NCBI GenBank assembly: GCA_943787425.1
Contig: CALSMJ010000005.1
Location: 248,001-312,000 of the forward strand
DNA length: 64,000 bases
Source of the DNA: an uncultured Pseudomonadales bacterium
GTDB lineage: Bacteria > Pseudomonadota > Gammaproteobacteria > Pseudomonadales > Azotimanducaceae
Direction: 5' to 3'
Part shown: positions 37,879 through 47,373 of the stretch, one piece after another
Position numbering within the stretch: position 1 is the first letter of the stretch
Layout: every line of letters begins with the position of its first letter
Notes under the pieces: model-generated
What the model was told of the DNA's origin: nothing
The model's database searches: none
The model's input: only the letters and a program-made list of their open reading frames with translations
Program-made: the position numbers and the translations under genes

Positions 37879-39297
37879 TCAATTCCCTTCGACTCGGCCG
37901 TAGGCATCATCAAACCGAATAATATCATCCTCACCGAGATAAGGACCCGATTGCACCTCGATAATCTCGAGTAGCACCTCACCCGGATTCTCCAAACGAT
38001 GCGTCGAGCCTTGGGGATATAGGTCGACTGGTTTTCAACCAATTCAAACACTTGGTCATCGCAGGTAACCCGCGCAACCCCCGACACCACGACCCAATGC
38101 TCTGCCCGATGCGCATGCTTTTGCAAGGATAAACGCTGGCCAGGTAGTACGCCGATGCGTTTTGTCTTATGTTTGGGGCCCTCATCGACCGTCTCATACC
38201 ATCCCCAGGGTCGGTTGACGCGCCGGTGCAGCAAATGTTCTTCCCGACCTGAGTCTTGCAAGCGATCAACCACCACCTTGACCTGCTGGCTTTGATCGGC
38301 TGCCGCAACCAATACCGCATCAGCCGTTTCGACCACAACAACCTCTGCAAGCCCCAGCACCGTTACCAACCGGTTTTCGGCGAAGACCAAACTGTTTACC
38401 GTGTTTTCAAAAATGACGTCACCCTTCGAGACATTTAAGTCTGAATCCTTATCGCTCACCGCCCAAAGAGATTGCCACGATCCGATATCGCTCCAACCAG
38501 CCGACAGCGGCACGACCGCGACCCGGCTTGCAACTTCCATCACAGCATAATCCACCGACGCAGCGGGACAGTCTTCGAAGGCCTCGGGGTTTGGACGAAT
38601 AAACGCTTGATCAACGCGCCGGTCAAGCCATGCAGCATCGATAGACTGTGCAATCACGCGGAGCATGGGTGTTCAAGGCCCCTAGAAACTGCTTTGCTTG
38701 AAACACAAACATGCCGCTATTCCAGTAGTACCGTCCAGCGTCAACATAGGCCTGCGCGCGCTCAAGATCCGGCTTTTCAACGAACCGCGCGACCTCAAAG
38801 CCGCTTTGCAACGCCTCGGCGCGTTCAATGTAGCCGTACCCGGTTTCTGGTGCTGTGGCCTCGATGCCAAAGGTTACAAGGTGCCCCTCAGTCGCCAATT
38901 CAGTGGCCGCTCGAATGCCTGAGTGCAAAGCCTGTAATTCCGTAATGACGTGATCCGACGGCAGCACAAGCAGCGTTGCCTCAGCATTGATCTCTTGGGC
39001 GGCCAAAGCTGCCAGCGCGATGGCCGGCGCGGTATTGCGACCAACCGGTTCCAAGATCAACCGAACGTCGGGATAACCAATTTCAGCCATTTGCGATTGC
39101 ACAAGGTAGCGATGCGCTTCATTGCAAACCAAGATCGGCGCCGCAAGCTCCGTCAGGCCATTCAATCTGAGACACGTATTTTGCAGCAGACTCTGGTTGT
39201 TCAGCAGCGAGAGCAGCTGCTTCGGGTACCCTTGCCGCGACATTGGCCAGAGTCTGGATCCAGCGCCACCGCAGAGAACAACGGGTTGGATTAACAT
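37879..39297 (-). pseudogene. manC: Mannose-1-phosphate guanylyltransferase ManC, frameshifted twice
   Basis: Reads as a complete ManC of about 472 residues once two frame changes are repaired. It has the nucleotidyltransferase start CGGAGSRLWPMSR, FVEKP, YYWNSGMFVF, then SVDYAVMEVASRVAVVP and GWSDIGSW, and the isomerase-type cupin part with NRPWGWYE and LSLQKHAHRAEHW. The first break, near 38665, leaves the frame with a net one extra base (or two missing) between LGALNT and MLRVIAQS. The second, near 38010, is a single missing G within a G run: repair gives [15 protein letters not shown] to a TGA at 37879. ManC makes GDP-mannose for surface polysaccharides, so loss would affect these. Sequence error must be considered. 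Confidence 0.82.
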
Positions 39298-39349
39298 AGC
39301 AATTCACCACGGGGTTTTGCCGAGTATAGCGTACAACCCAACGCGATTA

Positions 39350-39874
39350 TTAGACTTCCACCAAGCGGTCGTCGCCCTTTAAGTAGGCAGCTGAGAGCCT
39401 TTGGTAATACCGAGCATTTGCAACGTTCGCATCATATTGGTCTCGGGTTGCAATTAGCTTTGCCGGAACGCCGCCAATGACGGAGTACTCTGGAAAATCG
39501 GCGTTCTCGCGAACAATCGCCTGGCCCGCAACAATCGAGCCGCGTCCGATCTTGGCCCCATCCATGACGACCGCATGAATACCAATCAGGCAGCCGTCGC
39601 CAATGTCACACCCATGCAGGGTGACATGGTGCGTAATTGAGCAATCCTCACCAATTCGTGTACCCGTTGCAACGCCCTCATGAATCATCACAAAATCTTG
39701 AATATTGCTGCGCGCACCGATATGAATTTCAAATTGCTCGCATCGCGTCACCGCATAGGTCCAGACTGAGGCCTCCGGGCCAACATACACCTTACCTTGC
39801 AGCCGTGCGGTTTCATGGATGAATCCTGGACGATCAAGCGTGACATTTTTTCCGATTCCCAGCTGCTTGTTCAT
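39350..39874 (-). CDS. Gamma-carbonic-anhydrase-like hexapeptide-repeat protein
   Basis: A 174-residue left-handed beta-helix protein: RPGFIHETARLQGKVYVGP, IQDFVMIHEG, THHVTLHGC with metal-type histidines, and GGVPAKLI at the end. It resembles the YrdA/CaiE/gamma-carbonic-anhydrase group; activity cannot be certain. It lies between manC and a phosphoribosyltransferase on the same strand and may share a transcript with them. Confidence 0.85.
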   Translation of the reverse strand: MNKQLGIGKNVTLDRPGFIHETARLQGKVYVGPEASVWTYAVTRCEQFEIHIGARSNIQDFVMIHEGVATGTRIGEDCSITHHVTLHGCDIGDGCLIGIHAVVMDGAKIGRGSIVAGQAIVRENADFPEYSVIGGVPAKLIATRDQYDANVANARYYQRLSAAYLKGDDRLVEV

Positions 39875-39935
39875 ACTGCTTCTCCAAAATGAGGGTCCCT
39901 AACTCGTGTCACCTTCCAACGACCGCGCTAAAGCG

Positions 39936-40508
39936 TCACGACCGGTTCGGCTCTGTGGTTGCCAGAATAGCGGCCAGTGTCGGCCGGTGCGTTTTAATCT
40001 CAGCCCAACTCAATCCTTCCAAAGAATGCGGAAACTTCAGCCAAGCGCTCGTTTCATGAACGTAATAATCGGGTACGCGATCGGTCTGATTTCGGTTCGG
40101 CTTAAAATACGGCACCGCAATCCGAATATCGGTTGGCGTGTTACGCCGAGCCGACATCGATAACTGCTCAATCACGGCCTCAATGCTGCGACCCGAATCA
40201 AAGACATCATCAACAATAAGCAGCGCGTGCTCAGCGCGCACCTGCCGGATCAAATAGTCCATACCATAAACCTGAACGTGGGCGCGCTGGTCATCAATGC
40301 CGTCATAACTTGAGGTCCGAATCGCGATGTGATCTGCTGCCACTCCGAAGCGCGCCAGAAACTCCTGTACGGCGATTCCCACCGGTACGCCACCGCGCCA
40401 AATAGCGACAATAAAGTCCGGCACAAACCCATCCTGCGTCATCATGGCGCCCAAACGCCAGCTGTCCTCCAACAGCCTCTGAGCGTCTAGATAGCACTTG
40501 TTCGACAT
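39936..40508 (-). CDS. Purine-type phosphoribosyltransferase (first of a divergent pair)
   Basis: A 190-residue type I phosphoribosyltransferase. WRGG at 37-40 is the PPi loop and VDDVFDSGRS at 99-108 is the PRPP-binding loop with the normal Asp-Ser-Gly-Arg-Ser. It likely adds ribose-phosphate to a base, probably a purine-like one, from PRPP. It aligns closely with the next gene, and only 35 bases separate their start codons. Confidence 0.87.
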   Translation of the reverse strand: MSNKCYLDAQRLLEDSWRLGAMMTQDGFVPDFIVAIWRGGVPVGIAVQEFLARFGVAADHIAIRTSSYDGIDDQRAHVQVYGMDYLIRQVRAEHALLIVDDVFDSGRSIEAVIEQLSMSARRNTPTDIRIAVPYFKPNRNQTDRVPDYYVHETSAWLKFPHSLEGLSWAEIKTHRPTLAAILATTEPNRS

Positions 40509-40543
40509 GCACGGTATCCTAAACGTAATCCAATGAGCTTATC

Positions 40544-41146
40544 ATGCAGTCCAATACCTTTCTCCAAGAGCAACAAGTTATTGAAGACAGCTTTCGGCTC
40601 GGTGTTAAGGTCTTTAATTCAGGATTTCGGCCCACATTTATCGTTGGACTCTGGCGCGGTGGCAGTACCGTCGGCATTTATTTGCAGGAATGCCTGCAAA
40701 CGCTTGGTATTCAAACCAATCACATCGCGCTCCGAACGGCTTATGCTGGACGCAAAGCCTACGAGGCGGAACGCGCCAACCCAGATTTTGATATCAGTGT
40801 CCACGGCACCCAATACTTACTCGAAACCCTCAATCACGATGACCGGCTTCTTTTGGTCGATGATGTCTCGGGTAGCGGCCGCAACCTCGCGGCGGTCATA
40901 GAAAAACTTCAAACCCGACTTCGAAAAAACTGCCCCAGTCAGATCAGAACGGCATGCTTATTTCACCGACCCAAGCAACAACAACGCAGTTTACAGCCGG
41001 ATTATGTGCTCAAGGCAGTAGATGGCTGGATAACCTTGCCTTATGAACTCAAAGGGCTGAGCGAGCAGGCGCTCAAGGATCATAAACCGGCGTTTTTGGC
41101 GTTATTACAAGAGTATGATCTAACCTTGCCGAACGACGCCGACTAG
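40544..41146 (+). CDS. Diverged phosphoribosyltransferase paralog
   Basis: A 200-residue partner of the previous gene: WRGG at the same residues 37-40, but the PRPP loop is VDDVSGSGRN (105-114), where the normal Asp of DSG is Gly and the final Ser/Thr is Asn. An insertion of about six residues sits before the loop. The fold is kept, so it may have changed substrate, weak activity, or a regulatory role. It runs away from the first copy and ends ten bases before the agmatinase stop. Confidence 0.84.
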   Translation: MQSNTFLQEQQVIEDSFRLGVKVFNSGFRPTFIVGLWRGGSTVGIYLQECLQTLGIQTNHIALRTAYAGRKAYEAERANPDFDISVHGTQYLLETLNHDDRLLLVDDVSGSGRNLAAVIEKLQTRLRKNCPSQIRTACLFHRPKQQQRSLQPDYVLKAVDGWITLPYELKGLSEQALKDHKPAFLALLQEYDLTLPNDAD

Positions 41147-41155
41147 GTGCCCCGA

Positions 41156-42118
41156 TCAATCCTTGCGTTGCCGCTTCTGCCAGGCCTTCAAGCAAATAAA
41201 GTCGTGGGCCAGGGTCGCTGCGGCGATGGCGGTGATTTCACTGTGATCGTACGCCGGCGCCACCTCGACCACATCCATACCAATAATATCAATATTGCCC
41301 AGTCCTCGAAGAATGGTCAGCGCTTGCAGGCTGGTCATCCCACCCGCAACGGGCGTGCCCGTGCCCGGCGCATAAGCTGGATCCAGACAATCGATATCAA
41401 ACGTCAGGTAGGCCTTATTGCGACCAATCACCTTTTGTATTTCAAGCACCGTTGCGCGCACACCATTTTCCGCAACCCAGGGGCTCGACATCACGGTGAA
41501 CCCATAGTCGTCTTCGCTGAAACTTCGGATACCAATTTGCACCGACCGCTTGGGATCAATCAAGCCCTCTCGAAGGGCCCGCAAAAACATCGAGCCGTGA
41601 TCCAGTCGCTGCCCGTCATCCGGCCAAGTGTCAACATGGGCATCAAAGTGGATCAAGGACAAAGGACCATATTTTTTGGCGTGCGCACGCAGCAACGGGT
41701 AAGTCACAAAATGATCGCCGCCAAAGGTCAGCATGGTAACGTCTTCTTCAAGCAACTTTTGCGCGTGCGCCTCAATCACCTGGGTGGCCTGATCGGGATA
41801 ACCCGACACAAAACTCACGTCGCCATAATCCGCAACCGCCAGTATTTCGAAGGGATTCGCGTTCAGCGGAAAGGCGAAGTCAGCGATTTCGGCCAATTGA
41901 ACACTCGCCGCACGAATCGCTTGAGGGCCAAACCGAGCCCCCGGCCGAAACGTTGTCGCAAGGTCGAATGGCAGACCTGACACCACGAGGTCAGCCCCGC
42001 GAATATCTTGCGTGTACGGCCGCCGCAAGAAGGAAAGCTGGCCACTGAAGGTTTGCTGGGTGCTGCTCGTACCCAACAAATCTGGTCGTGCATGGCGTCG
42101 ACTCACTCGGTCTATCAT
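41156..42118 (-). CDS. speB: Agmatinase (ureohydrolase family)
   Basis: A 320-residue manganese enzyme that hydrolyses agmatine to putrescine and urea. Metal ligands are visible: His136 in GGDHF, Asp159/His161/Asp163 in HFDAHVD and Asp241/Asp243 in DIDCLDP. It heads the downstream end of a five-gene minus-strand polyamine operon and provides putrescine to the PuuA-like ligase. AGGGAG precedes the ATG. Guanidinobutyrase or another ureohydrolase is possible but the neighbours favour agmatinase. Confidence 0.85.
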   Translation of the reverse strand: MIDRVSRRHARPDLLGTSSTQQTFSGQLSFLRRPYTQDIRGADLVVSGLPFDLATTFRPGARFGPQAIRAASVQLAEIADFAFPLNANPFEILAVADYGDVSFVSGYPDQATQVIEAHAQKLLEEDVTMLTFGGDHFVTYPLLRAHAKKYGPLSLIHFDAHVDTWPDDGQRLDHGSMFLRALREGLIDPKRSVQIGIRSFSEDDYGFTVMSSPWVAENGVRATVLEIQKVIGRNKAYLTFDIDCLDPAYAPGTGTPVAGGMTSLQALTILRGLGNIDIIGMDVVEVAPAYDHSEITAIAAATLAHDFICLKAWQKRQRKD

Positions 42119-42148
42119 ATGAAACGCTCCCTACTTAACGAAAACAGC

Positions 42149-43456
42149 CTAAACGCGATCTAGCGCCGCATAAAACAGCATCCCTGCCACCAAGCCCGGC
42201 CAGCGCAACCAACGACCACCCGGAAACTTTCGGTGTTTGAGATTGGCCAAACAATCAAAGCCCGCTGCTTGGCCCTTAATGGCTTCGGCTATGAGGTGCC
42301 CCCCCATATTCGCCATGGCAACGCCGTGTCCAGAATAGCCTTGGCCATAGTAAAGGTTCGCGCCTAATCGACCAAACTTGGGCATCCGGTTCATCGTGAC
42401 GGATAAGGTCCCGCCCCAAGCGTAGGGCAAATCAACGTCGGCCAACTGCGGATAGATCGCAAGCAATCGCTTGCGAACAACACGCCGAATATCCTTTGGG
42501 AAGAAACGGGTATAGTTTTCACCCCCGCCAAAAATGAGTCGTTGGTCCCCAGAGAGATGGAAATAGTTCACAACGAACCGGGTATCGACAACCGCCGCGT
42601 TATCTCGAATGACCTCGCGCGCCAAAGCATCGCTTAGGGGCTCAGTCGCCACCATAAAATTATTGATCGGCATCTGATAGTCGTCGGGCTCCCGGGCTAG
42701 ACCATTTAAGTAGCCGTTACAAGCGAGCACGACCTTACCCGCTCGCACCCGGCAGGTTGCTGTCCTGACTTCCATCAAATCTGCAGAGACTGCCTCAAAA
42801 CCAGTGACGGCGGCTAATTCAAACAGCTGAGCGCCTTGAGACGCTGCCGCTTTTGCCAGGCCTTGCGCTAAATTCAGCGGGTGCAGGTGACCCGCGCGCG
42901 TGTCCAGATAACCGCCGAAGTAGGCATTGCTTCCAATCCGCTCTGATACCTCAGCACGAGTCAGCGGGTGGCACTCTTCATAGCCGTATCGCGCCTTTAA
43001 ATGCGCCGTGTGATCCCACAGACCCTGTTCGTATCGCGCCCGATGCGCGAGGGTAAGCTCGCCGTTCGATAAATCACACGGGATCGAATATTGATCAATC
43101 CGAGCCCGCACCAGCGCATTAGCATCCAAGGACATTTGCCACAGCTGCTCGGCCCATGCGGGGTCAACGATCCGCTCTAAGTCTTCCTGATCCTTCCGCT
43201 GCCCTATTCCAAGCACACCGCCATTGCGGCCCGAGGCACCCGAACCCACTCGATATTTCTCTAGGAGCACAACCTTCAAACCCGCTTCAGACAGCGTCAG
43301 TGCCGCAGAGAGTCCCGTGTAGCCGCCGCCAACAATGCAAACGTCGCAATCAAGATCTTCGGTGAGCGTTGGACGTTCCGCCTGATCGTGTCGGCTAGCA
43401 AAGTACCACGACGACTCAAAGCCGACTTCCGGCCGACCACCCGCTAGACGGTTCAT
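42149..43456 (-). CDS. puuB: FAD-dependent gamma-glutamylputrescine oxidase (PuuB-like)
   Basis: A 435-residue flavoprotein of the DadA/PuuB family: CDVCIVGGGYTGLSAAL for FAD binding and GQGYSGHGVAMANM near the end. In the Puu pathway it oxidises gamma-glutamylputrescine to the aldehyde. I start at ATG 43456; the frame is open to 43516 inside the end of the ligase gene, but the residues there do not look conserved. It lies between the ligase and agmatinase, which supports the role. Confidence 0.82.
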   Translation of the reverse strand: MNRLAGGRPEVGFESSWYFASRHDQAERPTLTEDLDCDVCIVGGGYTGLSAALTLSEAGLKVVLLEKYRVGSGASGRNGGVLGIGQRKDQEDLERIVDPAWAEQLWQMSLDANALVRARIDQYSIPCDLSNGELTLAHRARYEQGLWDHTAHLKARYGYEECHPLTRAEVSERIGSNAYFGGYLDTRAGHLHPLNLAQGLAKAAASQGAQLFELAAVTGFEAVSADLMEVRTATCRVRAGKVVLACNGYLNGLAREPDDYQMPINNFMVATEPLSDALAREVIRDNAAVVDTRFVVNYFHLSGDQRLIFGGGENYTRFFPKDIRRVVRKRLLAIYPQLADVDLPYAWGGTLSVTMNRMPKFGRLGANLYYGQGYSGHGVAMANMGGHLIAEAIKGQAAGFDCLANLKHRKFPGGRWLRWPGLVAGMLFYAALDRV

Positions 43457-43482
43457 ACCAGGCTCGCTAGGATTACGCTCAC

Positions 43483-44802
43483 CTACAACATGCTCCCAAG
43501 GTAGCTCACCTCCCAAGACGAAATTCGAATATTGTAATCCTGCAGTTCATTGCGCTTGATGGAGGCAAAAACATCTAAGAAATCTCGGGTCATCAACTCG
43601 GCCATCTTGGTGCTCTCATCTAAGTTAACCAAGGCCTGATCCAAGTTATCCGGTAGATTGGTCGTCAGTTCCCAACAGTCTTCTTCGCTCGCCGCCGTCG
43701 GCTCAATGGCTTCTTCCAGACCCAAGAGCCCCGCTGACAGAATTGCCGCGATCATTAAATACGGGTTCGCATCGGCGCCAATCACGCGCGTTTCGACCCG
43801 GCCTTCTTCTGGCGGACCATAGGGCACTCTCAGCCCGGTGGTTCGATTGTCATAACCCCATTCCAGATTAATCGGCATCGATCGGTCTCCAGCAAAACGC
43901 TTATAGCTGTTGATGTTCGGTGCGAGCAGCAAAAACGCCTCAGGCAAGTAGGTTTGAAGCCCACCAATAAAATGCCGGAGCGCCGCTGGTGCCTTTTCAT
44001 CGACCAAAGTGAACAGGTTCTCACCGGCTGCATTCTGCAAGCTGCAGTGAAGATGCAAGCCCGACCCCGGCAACTCCGCCGATGGTTTGGCCATGAAACT
44101 GGCTAGGTAACCATGTTCTAGCGCGCAACCTTTCACTAACCGCTTTAGCAGAACCATTTGATCGGCCACGCTGAGCGCTGGACCATGTTTCACGTTAAGT
44201 TCAATCTGGCCGGCGCCGACTTCATGCACAACCGCTGATAAATCGAGCGCTGCTGCGGCGCTCATATCTTGCAAATAACTGACAAAGGGCCCATAGCGGT
44301 CGAGCGCATCAAAGCTAAACGCCTCACCACCAAACTCGTCTCGGCCATCAAAACCCGAGCCGGGCTCTAATTCTTGATCGCCACGCTTCGGTGCACTCAT
44401 TAAATAAAATTCAATTTCTGGCGCAACGATTGGCGTCAGGCCACGCTCGGCATAGCGCGCTAAAACCCGCTTTAAAACATTGCGGCAATCGTAGGGCAAC
44501 GGATCACCATCTTTGTCCGTGGCTTCACAAATCACCTGTCCGACCTCTTCTTCTTTCCAAGGCGTACGTCGATAGGTCGACCAATCCGGACTGAGAATCA
44601 AATCTTCATCCTTTGGGTTGAACGAGTCCATCGTCTCTTCGGCATAGTTGCCGTGGATGCACTGAAACAAAACGGCTTCTGCCATTCTGGGTAGATGGTT
44701 TTCGTCGAGCGCCTCGCTTTCAACCGTTTTCCCCCTCGGAACGCCATTCGCATCGGTTATCAGTAGGTCGATCCGTTTCGCCAGACCTTTGGGTATTGTC
44801 AC
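43483..44802 (-). CDS. puuA: Glutamine-synthetase-family gamma-glutamylputrescine ligase (PuuA-like)
   Basis: A 439-residue member of the glutamine-synthetase superfamily: APEIEFYLM, AGQIELNVKHG, GSGLHLHCSL and the ATP/substrate-binding NINSYKRF, together the PuuA/GlnA3-like variant. It joins glutamate to putrescine using ATP, making gamma-glutamylputrescine. I place the start at GTG 44802, where GGAGG lies six bases upstream and the GTGA overlaps the TGA stop of the membrane protein, a sign of translational coupling. The longer open frame to 44847 is therefore unlikely to be used. Confidence 0.84.
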   Translation of the reverse strand: MTIPKGLAKRIDLLITDANGVPRGKTVESEALDENHLPRMAEAVLFQCIHGNYAEETMDSFNPKDEDLILSPDWSTYRRTPWKEEEVGQVICEATDKDGDPLPYDCRNVLKRVLARYAERGLTPIVAPEIEFYLMSAPKRGDQELEPGSGFDGRDEFGGEAFSFDALDRYGPFVSYLQDMSAAAALDLSAVVHEVGAGQIELNVKHGPALSVADQMVLLKRLVKGCALEHGYLASFMAKPSAELPGSGLHLHCSLQNAAGENLFTLVDEKAPAALRHFIGGLQTYLPEAFLLLAPNINSYKRFAGDRSMPINLEWGYDNRTTGLRVPYGPPEEGRVETRVIGADANPYLMIAAILSAGLLGLEEAIEPTAASEEDCWELTTNLPDNLDQALVNLDESTKMAELMTRDFLDVFASIKRNELQDYNIRISSWEVSYLGSML

Positions 44803-45650
44803 TGTGTCACCTCCGAGGGCGCTGCCCTCTGTAATTCCTGTTCCCATACAAAAACATTTCGTTCAATAAACACAAAGGCCACAATCCAAAGGAAGGCGTC
44901 CCAAAAATCAAGAATAGAGCCTGCGAAGCCCCAAAAAGCCGCAAATACAATCAATAAACTGTACAGCACAAGTTTCGTCGACTTAATGAGCGCCGCAACG
45001 CGCACAGACACTTCCCGCCGTAAGCCAATGCGAACCTCAAATTCCAGCATAATCACAATCAAAATCCAGGTTGCTGCGTTACTGACATCAACCCATGCCA
45101 AGTGCTTGATCTCGGACCAATCCGTCATGGTCACGACCCAAAGGTCCTCATGGTTGACCATCAACGCCTCGCTTGCGGCCAGCGCGCTGGTTGCACACCC
45201 GGAAACCGCTAGCGGCAGAAACTCATCCAGATCTGACATTTGCTGGTATTCCGACGCTGCGAGATCACACACAACACCGACCGCTAACGGCACAACATTT
45301 AAAAGACTCAAGCCTTTCATCACGTAACCGAAAAAGGCAAACACGATAAACCCGTAGCACAATGCTCGAACCAAGATCAGCGAAAGGTTAACGGCCGGCG
45401 TCAGCCTTGAATCCTCTAGCTGATGGGTTTCTAGCTCAAACATCAGCAGTAGAACGACCCATGCCAGGGTATCGATGCTTGCCGCAAAGGCCTCAAGCAC
45501 TAACGCAGCAGAGACCTCGGCACGAAGCAAGTGCGTTGCTGCTTGCCACTCCTCTTGAAAAAAGAAGCCGATATTGGCCGTGAGCGCCAGGTACACCACC
45601 GTCTTGAAGACCGCAAACCAACCGGGCCAATACCGCAGAGACAGCATCAT
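44799..45650 (-). CDS. Eight-helix membrane protein of unknown family, coupled to puuA
   Basis: A 283-residue integral membrane protein with about eight hydrophobic segments and no family I recognise. Two halves are similar: MFELE at 70-74 followed 31 residues on by IVFAFFG (102-108), and LEFEV at 202-206 followed 30 residues on by IVFAAFWG (234-241). The acidic residues sit at the ends of helices. This looks like an internal duplication giving a pseudo-twofold membrane protein. Its stop overlaps the puuA start (GTGA), so it is made together with the ligase. A transport or sensor role for a polyamine or related cation is an inference only. AGAGG precedes ATG 45650 by seven bases. Confidence 0.72.
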   Translation of the reverse strand: MMLSLRYWPGWFAVFKTVVYLALTANIGFFFQEEWQAATHLLRAEVSAALVLEAFAASIDTLAWVVLLLMFELETHQLEDSRLTPAVNLSLILVRALCYGFIVFAFFGYVMKGLSLLNVVPLAVGVVCDLAASEYQQMSDLDEFLPLAVSGCATSALAASEALMVNHEDLWVVTMTDWSEIKHLAWVDVSNAATWILIVIMLEFEVRIGLRREVSVRVAALIKSTKLVLYSLLIVFAAFWGFAGSILDFWDAFLWIVAFVFIERNVFVWEQELQRAAPSEVTQ

Positions 45651-45699
45651 GGCGCGGCCTCTGGCGGCCAATGGTTTAATCGTCTGGTTGCCCTAACAT

Positions 45700-47373
45700 T
45701 CACTTTGGGTAGACCTTTTGGCCTTCAAAAAAGGTCATCGTAATCGGCACTTCGCCAATCTCTGAAGGCGCAAGGTCAAACAAATTTGCACCCAATACGA
45801 CGAGATCCGCCTTGTATCCTGGTTTCAGCCGACCTGTTTGATCTTCGCGATGCGCAAGATAAGCGCCGTTGATGGTATAGGCCTTAATCATGTCGACCAA
45901 GGTTACCGCCTCTGCCACATTCAGCGCCTTGAGTTTTACACCGGTGGGATCACGGCGCGTCAAGGCCGTCTCGATCGCTAGAAGTGGATTCATGGACGAA
46001 ACTGACCAATCGCTTCCCCCCACGATCGTTGCACCGGCTCGATGCAAAGAGCCGATCGGATACATGGCCTGGACTCGGTCCCTACCCACTGCGGGTAAAT
46101 TGATGTTCATAATATAGTCATCGGGAAAGGCCCAGAGCGCTTGGAAATTCGCGGCGACCCCGAGCGCCGCAAAGCGGGGATGATCTTCTGGGTCCACCAG
46201 CTGCAGATGAGAAATATGATGCCGCAGATCTTGTACGCCATTGATTTCGCGGGCGGCTTCCAAGGCATCCAGTGCCAAACGCACGCCAGCATCACCAATC
46301 GCATGAAACATCAACTGCACGCCGGCCGCATCCAGCGCGACCACTTGTTCAATCAATGAATCAGCTGGGGTAATCAACATGCCATGACCGTGGCTACCGC
46401 CTAAATAAGGGGACAACAAAGCCGCGGTTTCGCCCTCCAAGACCCCATCAATAAAAATCTTTGCCGACGCGCGTTGAACGTTTTGATCGCTGTACCGCTC
46501 AGAAACCTTGACACTCGACAGCGGCGCCTGGTCAAAAAACGGCGCGATTAAGGACATCGCCAAAACGAGGCGTAAGTTTAATGCCTGTTCGGCATCGAGC
46601 GCATCGAACGCTTTGGCGTCGGATTCTGTGGTGGCGGCATCAATGACCGACGTGATCCCCATTGAATGTGCCAAGGCGACACTGATGCGGGCCGCTTTCA
46701 AACGGTCTTCGACTGTGACCGCCGGCAGCACCTTTTCAACCAGCAACATGGCGGACTCTCGCAGAACACCTCGCGGTTCATCGAGCGCATCACGCTCGAT
46801 AACGCCGTCGCTTGGGTTGGGCGTTTCCGCCTTGATGCCAGCATCCTTAAGGGCTGCTGAAGAAACCCAAGCCGAGTGTCCATCCGCGCCACGAATAAAC
46901 ATACGCCGCCTCGGATTGATGTTATCAAGCAAAGACTTACTTGGGTTCGTCGACTCAAATAACGACAAATCCCAACCACCACCGATTAGCCACTCATCCG
47001 ACGACAGCGCCTGATCACAGGCTGTAATTTTCTGCAGCAGCGCCGAGACGTCCCTTGCAGCCGACAGATCGCAGCGCATCAGCTCTAATCCACCATAGAC
47101 AAGGTGGCTATGGCTGTCATGAAAACCGGGCAGCACCATCTGACCTTTAAGATCTAATTGCTCGCCTTCGTAGTCCCGAATCATCGCATCACTTGCACCC
47201 ACAGCGACGATGAGACCATCGCGAATGGCCAAGGCTTGCGCCCAAGGTCTTTCGTCATCGACGGTGTAGACGTTGGCGTTCAGGATTAATAAATCAACCG
47301 GCTCGCGCCCATCGCAGGACGCAAGATTGATCATCAGTAGGCAGAGAAGCACTCTCTTAAAATGAAGATTCAT
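45700..47373 (-). CDS. YtcJ-like amidohydrolase, probable lipoprotein
   Basis: A 557-residue metal-dependent hydrolase of the amidohydrolase 3 group: the HDSHSHL metal-binding start (His85, His88, His90), and the usual distal GGSDW and KPGYKADLVVL blocks. The N-terminus MNLHFKRVLLCLLMINLASC has a lipobox with Cys20, so it is probably anchored in a membrane facing the periplasm. Family members hydrolyse amides or lactams. It is the first gene of the minus-strand polyamine operon, but a direct link to polyamines is not shown. Confidence 0.82.
   Translation of the reverse strand: MNLHFKRVLLCLLMINLASCDGREPVDLLILNANVYTVDDERPWAQALAIRDGLIVAVGASDAMIRDYEGEQLDLKGQMVLPGFHDSHSHLVYGGLELMRCDLSAARDVSALLQKITACDQALSSDEWLIGGGWDLSLFESTNPSKSLLDNINPRRRMFIRGADGHSAWVSSAALKDAGIKAETPNPSDGVIERDALDEPRGVLRESAMLLVEKVLPAVTVEDRLKAARISVALAHSMGITSVIDAATTESDAKAFDALDAEQALNLRLVLAMSLIAPFFDQAPLSSVKVSERYSDQNVQRASAKIFIDGVLEGETAALLSPYLGGSHGHGMLITPADSLIEQVVALDAAGVQLMFHAIGDAGVRLALDALEAAREINGVQDLRHHISHLQLVDPEDHPRFAALGVAANFQALWAFPDDYIMNINLPAVGRDRVQAMYPIGSLHRAGATIVGGSDWSVSSMNPLLAIETALTRRDPTGVKLKALNVAEAVTLVDMIKAYTINGAYLAHREDQTGRLKPGYKADLVVLGANLFDLAPSEIGEVPITMTFFEGQKVYPK

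Noticed and set aside
43483..44847. Longer PuuA-like start at 44847
   Set aside because: The GTG at 44802 has GGAGG in place and overlaps the preceding stop; the extra 15 residues come from the neighbouring gene region.
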